The position numbers were made by a program, and so were the translations under genes. A model generated the notes under the pieces. That model ran no database searches. It was not told the origin of the DNA and saw only the letters and a program-made list of their open reading frames with translations. Of a DNA stretch of 64,000 nucleotides, positions 8,966 through 17,242 are shown in pieces; the stretch's first letter is position 1; each line of letters opens with the position of its first letter. This DNA is from an uncultured Erythrobacter sp. (GTDB lineage Bacteria; Pseudomonadota; Alphaproteobacteria; Sphingomonadales; Sphingomonadaceae). The stretch spans positions 62,001 to 126,000 of the forward strand of contig CANLZP010000003.1 in assembly GCA_947495695.1 (NCBI GenBank), read 5' to 3'.

Positions 8966-9067
8966 TAACTATTCCTCTAACTTGCAAAAAACCGCAGCAA
9001 TGCGTAGCAGCCCGCCCGATACATCGATAGGGGCGAACTGCGCCCACCATACGAAGGAACCATAAGC

Positions 9068-9385
9068 ATGCCCAAGCTGATTGTCGTCAACCGTGACGGT
9101 GAAGAGTCCACAATCGAAGTGGAAGACGGCCTGACCGTAATGGAAGCCATCCGCGACAATGGTTTTGACGAATTGCTGGCTTTGTGCGGCGGCTGCTGTT
9201 CTTGCGCGACTTGTCACGTGACAATTGAAGGTGGCCCGACCGACAAATTGCCAGCGATGAGCGAAGACGAAGATGACCTGCTGGAAAGCTCGGACCACCG
9301 CGCCGAAACATCGCGTCTGTCGTGCCAGATTCCTCTGACATCTGAGCTGGACGGACTTAAAGTGACTATCGCACCTGAAGATTGA
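9068..9385 (+). CDS. 2Fe-2S ferredoxin, adrenodoxin/FdxB type
   Basis: A 105-residue plant/vertebrate-type ferredoxin. The cluster ligands are C40, C46, C49 (C-x5-C-x2-C) and C86, the pattern of adrenodoxin and bacterial FdxB/putidaredoxin. Two additional cysteines, C43 and C44, sit inside the ligand loop ([10 protein letters not shown]). It carries single electrons, for example to cytochrome P450s or to Fe-S cluster assembly; no partner reductase or P450 is adjacent. AAGGA lies upstream of the ATG. The gene is between alkA-like (divergent) and cysK (same strand, 42 bases on). Confidence 0.92.
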   Translation: MPKLIVVNRDGEESTIEVEDGLTVMEAIRDNGFDELLALCGGCCSCATCHVTIEGGPTDKLPAMSEDEDDLLESSDHRAETSRLSCQIPLTSELDGLKVTIAPED

Positions 9386-9427
9386 TCTTGATTGCAGCAT
9401 GGAATGCGAACGCTTACGTTCGGTGCC

Positions 9428-10441
9428 ATGAACATCACTCAACCATTCAAGTCGACCCTTGATCTGATCGGCAACACGCCGATTGTCTTGTTGGAAGGGC
9501 CCAGCAAGGCAGCCGGATGCGAGATCTGGGGCAAGTGCGAATTTGCCAATCCGGGTTCTTCGGTCAAGGATCGCGCGGCGCTGTATATGATCCGCGATGC
9601 AGAAGCGCGCGGAGAATTAAAGCCGGGCGGCACGGTGATCGAAGGCACAGCGGGCAACACCGGTATCGGTATTGCACTGGTGGCCAATGCGCTCGGCTAT
9701 AAGACGATTATCGTCATGCCCGACAATCAGTCCAAAGAAAAAATGGATACGCTGCGGGCCTTGGGTGCGCAGTTGGTGCTGGTTCCGCCCACCAAATATG
9801 CCGATCCTGCGCATTTCCAGCATACCTCTCGCCGTATGGCGGAAGAGACGCCAGGCGCTGTGTGGGCGGGTCAGTTTGACAACACCGCCAATCGCAAGGC
9901 GCATATCGAGGGTACAGCGGTTGAGTTGTGGGAGCAATTGGACGGCCGGATTGATGGCTTTACCTGTGCCGCAGGTACGGGCGGGACGATTGCCGGTGTT
10001 GGCTTGGGCTTGAAAGAGCGGGACGATAATATCCAGATCGCTTTGACCGATCCGCATGGCGCGGCCCTGTATAATTACTACGCCAAGGGCGAGTTGCAGA
10101 GCGAAGGATCATCGGTTGCTGAAGGTATTGGGCAAGGCCGCATCACCGGAAACCTCGAAGGCGCTGTGATCGACACACAATTTCGCGTGTCCGATGAAGA
10201 AGGCATGGAATGGGTGAGCCAATTGCTGCGCGAAGAGGGCCTGTGTTTGGGGCTTTCGTCGGGCATCAATGTTGCTGGCGCGATTGCCTTGGGTCAGAAA
10301 TTGGTGGCCGAGGGCCGGGACAATCCGCGCGTCGCAACCATCTTGTGCGACACCGGTTTCCGCTATCTGTCCACGCTCTATAATGCTGACTGGCTGCGCG
10401 AAAAAGGCCTGCCAGTGTTCGACTGGCTGGATGCGAAATGA
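9428..10441 (+). CDS. cysK: Cysteine synthase A (O-acetylserine sulfhydrylase)
   Basis: A 337-residue PLP enzyme that forms cysteine from O-acetylserine and sulfide. The PLP lysine is K47 in NPGSSVKDRA; the substrate loop GTAGNTG is at 73-79 and the phosphate-binding AAGTGGT follows. The start at 9428 puts the TLDLIGNTP motif at the normal distance; an ATG at 9404 would add eight residues. It belongs with the sulfur-assimilation genes near 42-50 kb in function, though not in location, and uses the sulfide made by CysI. Confidence 0.92.
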   Translation: MNITQPFKSTLDLIGNTPIVLLEGPSKAAGCEIWGKCEFANPGSSVKDRAALYMIRDAEARGELKPGGTVIEGTAGNTGIGIALVANALGYKTIIVMPDNQSKEKMDTLRALGAQLVLVPPTKYADPAHFQHTSRRMAEETPGAVWAGQFDNTANRKAHIEGTAVELWEQLDGRIDGFTCAAGTGGTIAGVGLGLKERDDNIQIALTDPHGAALYNYYAKGELQSEGSSVAEGIGQGRITGNLEGAVIDTQFRVSDEEGMEWVSQLLREEGLCLGLSSGINVAGAIALGQKLVAEGRDNPRVATILCDTGFRYLSTLYNADWLREKGLPVFDWLDAK

Positions 10442-10486
10442 GCGATCAGGGTTTGACTGACCCGCACAATCGCTTAGCCTGACGAT

Positions 10487-10870
10487 ATGGCTGATACGCA
10501 AACCGACAATGTGACCGAAGAAGCAATCGGTGCGCCGCTGGGTGGTACCCGCGCCGAGGCCTTGCAGCGTCTGCAGGTCGGATTGGCCGGGATTGGCGCG
10601 ATGATCTTACTGGTGGGGCTTGCCAATGTGATTCAGAACCGCGCGCAATTGTCCGAACTGACCTCTGTTCCCGATGCTGCGCCGACCACAGAGCCAAGCG
10701 CGCCAGCACCGCAGCGCGACCCATTGGCTGATGCAGGCCTGGTGCCTGATATGCCGGCCGAAGCCGTGCCAGCAACGCCCGAACAGGAACAGGCTGTGCT
10801 GCCAGAGCAAGGCCTGTCCGCCGGACCGGATGCTCGCTCGCAAGAGGAATTGCTGGATGAAACGCGTTAG
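10487..10870 (+). CDS. Hypothetical single-span membrane protein
   Basis: A 127-residue protein that I do not recognise. Residues about 28-49 form one transmembrane helix (LQVGLAGIGAMILLVGLANVI), trimmed here to its core; the following 75 residues are rich in Pro, Ala, Glu and Asp and look disordered, probably periplasmic. It has no catalytic motif. Its end overlaps the start of the next gene by 14 bases, so the two are coupled and likely act together at the inner membrane. Confidence 0.65.
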   Translation: MADTQTDNVTEEAIGAPLGGTRAEALQRLQVGLAGIGAMILLVGLANVIQNRAQLSELTSVPDAAPTTEPSAPAPQRDPLADAGLVPDMPAEAVPATPEQEQAVLPEQGLSAGPDARSQEELLDETR

Positions 10871-11669
10871 CTTTTCTGACTTTTTACCGGTTGTCGCAGC
10901 GGCCGTGTTGGTCGGTTGCTCTGGAGCGACCGATTCCGATGCGGCGGCAGGTTCTGCTGTTCAATCGGGTGAGCGCGAGCCCTTGGGGCTGATGACTAGC
11001 CTGCCGATCTATTGGCCCGATGGTGCGGCTTTGGATGATCTGGTCGATGCCAATGCGCAATTGCCATGGATCCGCACCAGCCTTGAGCAACGCTATGATC
11101 TGGCTGCGCTTGATACGTTGAGCACAGATCAAGATGCCACTCCGGACACTCAGGCTGAGCCTGCCCAATCAGAACAAGACGCTGCGCCCTTGGCTGCGTT
11201 TGACCGACTGATGATCGTGCAGCCGCGCGGCCTTAGTCCGGCAGACAATGTTGCCTTGGATGAATGGGTGAATGCCGGGGGGCATTTGCTGATCGCGCTC
11301 GATCCAATGTTGGCTGGCCATTATGCGTATCCCTTGGGCGATCCACGCAATCCCATGATGGGCGCTTTGATACCACCTGTGGTCGAGCGTTGGGGTCTGT
11401 CGATTTCGTTCGATATACAGCAACCGCTGGAGTTGCAGTCTTTCGACTATGATGGCGGCACATTGCCAATGGTCATGTCTGGCCAAATCGCGCTGGAACC
11501 TGAGGGTGAGGGCGCATGTTTGCTGGACGCAGATGACCGGATGGCAACCTGCGTCATTGGTGAAGGGCGCGTGACTCTGGTTGCAGATGCGACCCTGTTT
11601 GAAACGACAGAGCGCAGCGACAAGGGTGAAAAGCACTTGCAGGATCTGCTGGCAAAGGCATTCAACTAA
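10857..11669 (+). CDS. Lipoprotein with DUF4350/GldG-like domain
   Basis: A 270-residue protein with a lipoprotein signal (LVGC, lipidated C21). The region ERQ...FDRLMIVQPRGLSPADNVALDEWVNAGGHLLIALDP resembles the domain found in DUF4350 and GldG/ABC-type accessory proteins, where a strand-helix unit ends in 'GG-x-L-[LV]-x-x-D'. A ribosome site AGAGGA (10843-10848) lies eight bases before the ATG. The function is unknown. Translational coupling to the preceding small membrane protein, and position just before the dcw cluster, are the only context. The domain call is from pattern memory and should be held loosely. Confidence 0.6.
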   Translation: MKRVSFSDFLPVVAAAVLVGCSGATDSDAAAGSAVQSGEREPLGLMTSLPIYWPDGAALDDLVDANAQLPWIRTSLEQRYDLAALDTLSTDQDATPDTQAEPAQSEQDAAPLAAFDRLMIVQPRGLSPADNVALDEWVNAGGHLLIALDPMLAGHYAYPLGDPRNPMMGALIPPVVERWGLSISFDIQQPLELQSFDYDGGTLPMVMSGQIALEPEGEGACLLDADDRMATCVIGEGRVTLVADATLFETTERSDKGEKHLQDLLAKAFN

Positions 11670-11729
11670 GCGAAAATCGGGTCGACTGGCCGATCCCATG
11701 ACATCTATCGGGAATAATGCGGGAACATC

Positions 11730-11761
11730 GACTCGATCCAATAGTCAGCCGAGTCTTTTTT
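11730..11761 (+). terminator. Intrinsic terminator candidate upstream of the dcw cluster
   Basis: GACTCG (11730-11735) pairs with CGAGTC (11750-11755), loop of 14, followed at once by six T residues (11756-11761). The stem is short but the T-run and position, 60 bases after the lipoprotein gene and before mraZ, fit. It would separate the dcw operon from the genes before it. Confidence 0.45.
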
Positions 11762-11801
11762 ATGCAAAAACAGCCTATTGAGAGGGTAAGCTGATCCCAA
11801 T

Positions 11802-11839
11802 TTGCTAAATCCTTCATAAATCCGACTTATAATTATAAT
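11802..11839 (+). promoter_or_regulatory. Candidate mraZ (dcw) promoter
   Basis: An A+T-rich stretch with TTGCTA at 11802-11807 and two overlapping TATAAT-like hexamers at 11828-11833 and 11834-11839. The spacing to the first (20) is longer than ideal. It is the only stretch in the 396-base gap with such matches, and it lies just before the phased TCCCG repeats. The remainder of the gap (11900-12060) holds no gene that I can support and forms a long leader. Confidence 0.4.
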
Positions 11840-11857
11840 TTGAAAACAATGGCCTAT

Positions 11858-11898
11858 CGGGTTTTCCCGTAAAATCCCGCAAAAATCCTTCCATCCCG
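11858..11898. promoter_or_regulatory. Phased TCCCG repeats, candidate MraZ operator
   Basis: TCCCG occurs at 11865, 11875 and 11894, with a degenerate copy (TCCTT) at 11886, so the repeat period is about 10 bases; short A-runs lie between copies. On the other strand this is CGGGA-N5-CGGGA. Known MraZ proteins bind direct repeats TGGGN separated by five bases downstream of the mra promoter. The similar spacing and position make this a good candidate site for autoregulation of the cluster. Confidence 0.5.
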
Positions 11899-12065
11899 TG
11901 CATTGGCGCGGTATGACCATTTTCCATCGGACATGAGATTTCGAGTCTGCCCTGCGTTGTGGGGCACGCCACCTGTGCTTGCGCGCGGGTGACGGCGGGA
12001 AAGTTGTGTTCAGGTGAGGGGATGGGTCGGTCGGCGACCCGAAGTTTAGGGGTGGAGACCGCAGC

Positions 12066-12575
12066 GTGGCTTTCGGAGGGTACAGTGGACAGGCTTATTC
12101 GCCCGCAGGCGATAAGGGTCGGTTTGTCTTGCCTCCGCTGTTCCGCAAAGCGGTTAAGGAATCCTCGGCTGGCAGCAAGATCCTTTGCCTGGCCAAACAC
12201 GAGCGTTGGAATTGCCTGATCGGATTTGGCACCTCTCGCAAGGAAGAGCTGGAGGCCCAGCTGGACCGCGAGGAAGAGCGCGCTTTGCGACTGGGGCAGG
12301 ATGCTTGGGATCGCGATCTTCGCGCCATGCAATTGTTTGGCTTTGTCGAAGTCCCATTTGATGACAGCGGCCGCTTCATCATGCCTGAACATCTGCGCAC
12401 GCTGGGTCAGGTCGGTGACGGTCTGTACTTTCAGGGTGGTGGCCGTTTCTTCAGCATTTGGAACCCGCTGGAACTCGCCGAAATGGGCGAGGGCTGGGAA
12501 AGCGCGCAAGCGGCCTGCACCAATTTGGTGGCTGACACAGCGGCCAAGGGTAAAGGCACAGGGGGCTCGAAATGA
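12066..12575 (+). CDS. mraZ: Division/cell wall cluster transcriptional repressor MraZ
   Basis: A 169-residue protein with two AbrB-like MraZ half-domains, each with a 'D-x-x-G-R-[FI]-x-[LM]-P' motif (DKGRFVLPP near residue 16 and [12 protein letters not shown] near residue 98). MraZ represses its own operon in E. coli by binding repeated sites. It starts at a GTG with GGTGGAG eight bases upstream. It is the first gene of the dcw cluster; its stop overlaps the rsmH start as ATGA. The C-terminal 25 residues beyond the second domain are poorly conserved. Confidence 0.92.
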   Translation: MAFGGYSGQAYSPAGDKGRFVLPPLFRKAVKESSAGSKILCLAKHERWNCLIGFGTSRKEELEAQLDREEERALRLGQDAWDRDLRAMQLFGFVEVPFDDSGRFIMPEHLRTLGQVGDGLYFQGGGRFFSIWNPLELAEMGEGWESAQAACTNLVADTAAKGKGTGGSK

Positions 12576-13510
12576 CGGCCCCTCATGTTCCCGTACTGCT
12601 TGACGAAGTGATTGCCGCGATTGCCCCTACCAAGGGCATGACCGTTGTGGACGCCACCTTTGGTGCGGGCGGATATTCGCGTGCGCTGCTGGATGCTGGC
12701 GCGCGGGTTTACGCATTTGACCGTGACCCCAATGCTATCTCTGCCGGATCAGCCATGGTTGCTGAATACAAAGGTCAGCTGTCGCTTCATGCGGAACGCT
12801 TTTCCCAAATGCGCGAGGAAATGGAGCGCATCGGTGTGCCGCAAGTGGACGCGGTGGTGATGGATATTGGTGTTTCCTCCATGCAGTTGGATCAGGGCGA
12901 GCGCGGCTTTGCCTTTTCCAGCAATGGCCCGCTGGATATGCGGATGAGCCAGCAGGGCGAAAGCGCCGCTGATTTTCTGAACAGTGCAGACGAGGCTGCG
13001 ATTGCCGATGTGCTGTATGAATATGGCGAAGAGCGTCAATCGCGCCGGGTTGCCCGCGCTATTGTTGCAGCGCGCCCGCTGGAAACCACCGGAGATCTGG
13101 CCCGCGTTGTGCGCAAAGCGCTGGGTTATAAACCGCATGACAAGAAGGATCCTGCCACGCGCAGCTTTCAGGCGGTCCGCATTCATGTGAATGACGAACT
13201 GGGTGAGCTGCATGCGGGCCTGGCTGCGGCAGAGGCTATGCTGCGCGAAGGCGGCGTGTTGGCGGTTGTCAGCTTTCACAGTCTGGAAGATCGCATTGTA
13301 AAGCGATTCTTGCGCACTGCATCGGGTGCTGGCCGTGCCATTTCGCGCCATATGCCGGGTGAAATTAGCGGACCTGATCCAGTATTCACAAAAGTTTCAA
13401 AAGCGATCCGCCCGGCAGCGGCAGAGATCGAACGCAATCCGCGCGCGCGTTCTTCAACATTGCGCCACGCCGTGCGCACCCACACGCCAGCTAGGGAGAT
13501 GGCAGCATGA
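12572..13510 (+). CDS. rsmH: 16S rRNA (cytosine(1402)-N4)-methyltransferase RsmH
   Basis: A 312-residue SAM-dependent methyltransferase (old name MraW) that methylates C1402 of 16S rRNA. The SAM motif [15 protein letters not shown], the following acidic FDRDPNA, the family motif [14 protein letters not shown] and GPLDMRM, and the late [15 protein letters not shown] are all present, at normal length. It overlaps mraZ and ftsL by four bases each (ATGA), so its translation is coupled to both. Confidence 0.96.
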   Translation: MTAPHVPVLLDEVIAAIAPTKGMTVVDATFGAGGYSRALLDAGARVYAFDRDPNAISAGSAMVAEYKGQLSLHAERFSQMREEMERIGVPQVDAVVMDIGVSSMQLDQGERGFAFSSNGPLDMRMSQQGESAADFLNSADEAAIADVLYEYGEERQSRRVARAIVAARPLETTGDLARVVRKALGYKPHDKKDPATRSFQAVRIHVNDELGELHAGLAAAEAMLREGGVLAVVSFHSLEDRIVKRFLRTASGAGRAISRHMPGEISGPDPVFTKVSKAIRPAAAEIERNPRARSSTLRHAVRTHTPAREMAA

Positions 13511-14043
13511 TGGTTTCCGGTTCACGTATGCGCCAGATCGGCTGGATTGTTGCGCTGGCCGTATGTCTAGGACTGTTCCTAGCGCTGACTTTCCGCGTCC
13601 ATGCCGTCAACAGCGAAGTGCTGCTGGCAGAACGTCAGATCATCGCGTTGAAAAATCAGACCCTGATGCTGGAAACCGAATTCCAGACCCGCGCGAGCCA
13701 GCGCCAATTGTCCGATTGGAACACGGTTGATTTTGGCTACAGCGCCCCGCGCGCAGACCAATATCTTGGCAGCGAACGCCAGCTTGCCAGTTTTTCGGCG
13801 CCGTCAGCACCCGGCGCTCCCAGCCCGATCCGCGTGGCTCGGGCAGATATTCCCGTCGCACCGGCTGAACCTGGCGAAATGCGCTCGCCTTTGACAGGAC
13901 AGCCGGTTGCACTGACCGTGGCTGCGGCCGAGATTGAGCCCGGCACGATGTTTGCCGAGGCGTTTGGCGATCTGATTGCAGATGCTTCGCCGGTTCGTCC
14001 CGCGCAGGCCCGCACAATGTTGTCCGCAGAGGTCATCGAATGA
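13507..14043 (+). CDS. ftsL: Cell division protein FtsL-like
   Basis: A 178-residue bitopic membrane protein in the ftsL position between rsmH and ftsI. Residues about 12-31 are the transmembrane helix ([17 protein letters not shown]) and residues 35-70 a heptad-like coiled coil ([17 protein letters not shown] then [16 protein letters not shown]). FtsL pairs with FtsB and links the FtsQ complex to FtsW-FtsI. The sequence family is weakly conserved, so position carries much of the call. The last 100 residues are a Pro/Ala-rich tail, longer than in E. coli FtsL. Overlaps rsmH and ftsI by four bases. Confidence 0.8.
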   Translation: MMVSGSRMRQIGWIVALAVCLGLFLALTFRVHAVNSEVLLAERQIIALKNQTLMLETEFQTRASQRQLSDWNTVDFGYSAPRADQYLGSERQLASFSAPSAPGAPSPIRVARADIPVAPAEPGEMRSPLTGQPVALTVAAAEIEPGTMFAEAFGDLIADASPVRPAQARTMLSAEVIE

Positions 14044-15761
14044 ATTCTCTGTCGGCCACTACGGCCATTTCTACCGGCAGAGTTCACCTGGTAACATTCC
14101 GGCGCCAGTCGCTAACATTGGCGCGTTGGCGTGTGCTGTGGGTGGCATTGGTGTTTGCTTTGGTTGCCGCAGCCGCTGTGTTGCGGATTTTCTATTTTGG
14201 GCTGTCTGATCGAGCGGTGTCGCGCACCTCTTTGGAAGATGCGCTGCTGCCTCCTCGCGGAGAGATCACCGATCGCAATGGAACGCCTCTGGCGCGCGCA
14301 TTTCCAGCCTATGCCTTATGGTACAATCCCAAAGCATTGGGCGATGGCGGCGCGCCTCTGGTGAAGTCACCCGAACAGGTTGCGGCTGAACTTCAGGCAA
14401 TCTTTCCTGCCTTGGACGAGGCAAAGGTGGCCCGTCAGCTGGCATCGGGCAAGGCGGGCTATATCCGTCGCCGTGTTCTGCCCGAAGAAGCCAATCAGGT
14501 GCAGGCCATTGGCGAACTCGCCCTGGGCATGCCGCGTGAGACCGATCGGCATTATCCGCAAGGCTCGATGGGCGCTCATATTCTGGGTTATGTCGCTGCC
14601 GATGGCAAAGGCCGGGTTGGCATGGAGCAGGTGCTGGAACAGCAGCTGAGCGATCCGGCATTGCGCGGCGATCCGATACCATTGTCGATCGATATCCGCG
14701 TGCAGGGCGCGCTTGAAGACGAATTGCGGCGCGGCATGTTGGCGGTGGATGCCAAGGGTGCAGCGGGCATTGTGCTGGATGTAGATACTGGCGAGGTGAT
14801 GGCCTTGGCTTCGCTGCCTGAATTCGATCCCAACCGGATCGATGTCGATGGCGCGGCCAATATGATGAATCGCGTCACCAATCAGGTTTACGAGCTCGGT
14901 TCTACGTTCAAGCCGCTTACCATTGCAGCAGCCATTGATGCCGGTGTGATCCGGGATCTCAGCGCTCCTTGGAATGCGCAAACGGTTAAAATCGGTTCGA
15001 TTGAGCGCAGCGATTATTCGGACAAGGGTGCAACGCTGAACATTCCTCAAGCGTTGGCCTATTCCTCCAACACGGTGACGATGCGCGTTGCCGACCAATT
15101 GGGGCCGGAACGGCTGCGCCAGACGATGATCGATTTGGGCATGAACGAGCGGCCCTTTATCGAGCTTCCCGCCAAGGGTCATCCGATCTGGCCGGGAGGT
15201 GATTGGTCGCGCCTCACCAATATGACCGTCGGTTATGGCCACGGCATTTCGGTCACTCCGCTGCATTTGGCCAGCGCCTATGCGGCGATGGTCAATGGCG
15301 GCATTTGGCGTCCGGCGACCCTTCGCAAAGTAGAGCCTGGCGCGGCCCCGCGTGGCAGGCGGGTGTTCAAAGCGTCTACATCATCGCGCATGCGGCAATT
15401 GCTGCGCATGGTATCGCTGTATGGTACGGGCCGCAGCGCCGATGCCAAGGGCTATCGCGTGGGCGGCAAGACCGGCTCTGCCGAAAAACCGACCCGAGGT
15501 GGCTATAGCCGGACCAAACTTGTTTCCAGTTTTGCAGCGGCATTTCCGATGGATCGCCCGCGCTATGTTGTGGTTGCTGTGATTGATGAACCGCGCGGTA
15601 CTTTGGCCAGTTCTTATCAGCGAACGGCGGCGTGGAACGCGGCCCCTGTCGTCGGTCGCCTGGTGCCAAGGATTGGACCCTTGATGGGGGTTCAGCCCGA
15701 TGCGAGGCGCGATGTCGATATCAGCGATCTGGAATCGCTGGTCAGGAAACCAGCGGAATGA
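14040..15761 (+). CDS. ftsI: Peptidoglycan D,D-transpeptidase FtsI (PBP3)
   Basis: A 573-residue class B penicillin-binding protein that crosslinks septal peptidoglycan. One N-terminal transmembrane helix (about 33-52) is followed by the pedestal domain (PRGEITDRNGTPLA near 72) and the transpeptidase domain with S288-T-F-K291 (SxxK), S342-S-N344 (SxN) and K477-T-G (KTG). All catalytic motifs are intact. It works with FtsW, encoded 5 kb downstream, and is coupled by ATGA overlaps to ftsL and murE. Confidence 0.95.
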   Translation: MNSLSATTAISTGRVHLVTFRRQSLTLARWRVLWVALVFALVAAAAVLRIFYFGLSDRAVSRTSLEDALLPPRGEITDRNGTPLARAFPAYALWYNPKALGDGGAPLVKSPEQVAAELQAIFPALDEAKVARQLASGKAGYIRRRVLPEEANQVQAIGELALGMPRETDRHYPQGSMGAHILGYVAADGKGRVGMEQVLEQQLSDPALRGDPIPLSIDIRVQGALEDELRRGMLAVDAKGAAGIVLDVDTGEVMALASLPEFDPNRIDVDGAANMMNRVTNQVYELGSTFKPLTIAAAIDAGVIRDLSAPWNAQTVKIGSIERSDYSDKGATLNIPQALAYSSNTVTMRVADQLGPERLRQTMIDLGMNERPFIELPAKGHPIWPGGDWSRLTNMTVGYGHGISVTPLHLASAYAAMVNGGIWRPATLRKVEPGAAPRGRRVFKASTSSRMRQLLRMVSLYGTGRSADAKGYRVGGKTGSAEKPTRGGYSRTKLVSSFAAAFPMDRPRYVVVAVIDEPRGTLASSYQRTAAWNAAPVVGRLVPRIGPLMGVQPDARRDVDISDLESLVRKPAE

Positions 15762-17242
15762 AGCTGGGTGCGCTCGCCTCTGCAGCCGGCATTGCACTGG
15801 ATGGGTCGGTGCAGGCTGACGTGACCGGGTTTGCGATAGATCATCGCAAGATTGCGCCCGGAACTGTGTTCGGCGCTTTTCGTGGAGCGCGCTTCAACGC
15901 GGAAGATTTCATCGGCGATGCGGTGGACGCTGGCGCTGTTGCTATTGTAACCCGGCCAGAAATTTCGGTCAGCGGCGCGGTGCATATCGCCAGCGATGAA
16001 CCCCGGCGTGACTTTGCCAAATTGGCAGCGCAATTCTTTAAGCCCTTTCCGGCAAATATCGTGGCGGTCACCGGCACCAATGGCAAAACCTCTTGCGTTG
16101 AAATGACCCGGCAGATCTGGCGCATGTGCGGGGAGCGGGCTGCCTCGATCGGAACGCTGGGTGTGACCACGCCTGATGAAAGCGTCTCCACCGGCCTCAC
16201 CACGCCGGACATTGTTACATTTTTGTCCAATATGAGCGGTTTGGCGCGCGAAGGCGTCACCCATGTCGCCTATGAAGCTTCCAGCCACGGACTGTCGCAA
16301 TATCGTAATGAAGGCGTGGCTGTCAGTGCGGCGGGCTTCACCAATTTCAGCCGCGACCACCTCGATTATCATGCCGATATGGAGGACTATTTCTCCGCCA
16401 AAATGCGCCTGTTTGATGAAGTGGTGGCGCCCGGAGCCACCGCCGTCATCTGGGACGATGGCACCAATGGCAAATGGACCGAGGCCGCCAAACAACATGC
16501 ATCAGAGCGCGGCCTTACTGTTCTGAGTGTTGGCGAAGGCGGAGAGTTTATTCGCCTGACCAATCGCACCGCCACGCAATTGGGCCAGACATTGGAGCTG
16601 GATCATGCTGGCGTGTTCAGGACGATCAAGCTGCCACTGATCGGTGCCTATCAAGCCGCCAATGCGCTGGTTTCTGCCGGTCTGGCGCTGGCAACAGGCG
16701 CGGAAGCCTCTCAAGTATTTGACGCCATCGGTCGCTTGCAGCCCGTTCGCGGGCGCTTGGAACGTGCGGTCATCACCGCGCAAGGTGCGCCTGTTTATGT
16801 CGACTACGCCCATACGCCCGACGCGTTGGAGGCAGCCATTGCCGCTTTGGAGCCGCATGTTTCCCGAAGCGAGGGTGGCCGGCTGATCACTGTGTTTGGC
16901 GCAGGCGGAGACCGCGACCAAGGCAAGCGCGCGCCGATGGGCGAGGCTGCTGCCAAGGGATCGGACATTGTGATTGTGACCGATGACAATCCGCGCGGCG
17001 AAGATCCCGCGCGCATTCGGAAAGAGGTTTTGAGCGGTGCGCCAAATGCAATGCAAGTGGGTGATCGGCGCAAGGCGATTGCGAGTGCAATTGCACAGGC
17101 TGGTCCCAAAGATATCATCCTCATCGCCGGTAAGGGCCATGAGCAAGGGCAAATTGTTGGAGCCGGAGACACTATGAAAATCTTACCGTTTGATGACGTA
17201 ACCGTGGCGCGTGAATGCGCCGCCCAACAAGGAGCCGCATAA
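15758..17242 (+). CDS. murE: UDP-MurNAc-L-Ala-D-Glu:meso-diaminopimelate ligase MurE
   Basis: A 494-residue Mur ligase adding the third stem amino acid. The ATP loop is GTNGKTS (106-112). The motif D410-N-P-R413 in DDNPRGEDP is the known signature for meso-diaminopimelate rather than lysine, so the organism has DAP-type peptidoglycan. The start at 15758 is an ATGA overlap with the ftsI stop and gives a normal N-terminus; its own stop shares one base with murF (TAATG). Confidence 0.95.
   Translation: MKLGALASAAGIALDGSVQADVTGFAIDHRKIAPGTVFGAFRGARFNAEDFIGDAVDAGAVAIVTRPEISVSGAVHIASDEPRRDFAKLAAQFFKPFPANIVAVTGTNGKTSCVEMTRQIWRMCGERAASIGTLGVTTPDESVSTGLTTPDIVTFLSNMSGLAREGVTHVAYEASSHGLSQYRNEGVAVSAAGFTNFSRDHLDYHADMEDYFSAKMRLFDEVVAPGATAVIWDDGTNGKWTEAAKQHASERGLTVLSVGEGGEFIRLTNRTATQLGQTLELDHAGVFRTIKLPLIGAYQAANALVSAGLALATGAEASQVFDAIGRLQPVRGRLERAVITAQGAPVYVDYAHTPDALEAAIAALEPHVSRSEGGRLITVFGAGGDRDQGKRAPMGEAAAKGSDIVIVTDDNPRGEDPARIRKEVLSGAPNAMQVGDRRKAIASAIAQAGPKDIILIAGKGHEQGQIVGAGDTMKILPFDDVTVARECAAQQGAA

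Noticed and set aside
11730-11947. Three GANTC sites (11730, 11751, 11943) as CcrM/GcrA control of the dcw cluster
   Set aside because: Two of them are the arms of the terminator candidate, and the number is close to what chance gives in 400 bases. No such site is found in the ftsZ promoter region.
11670-12065. An extra gene between the lipoprotein gene and mraZ
   Set aside because: Frames crossing this gap lack starts with ribosome sites and domain content; the region holds terminator, promoter and repeats instead.
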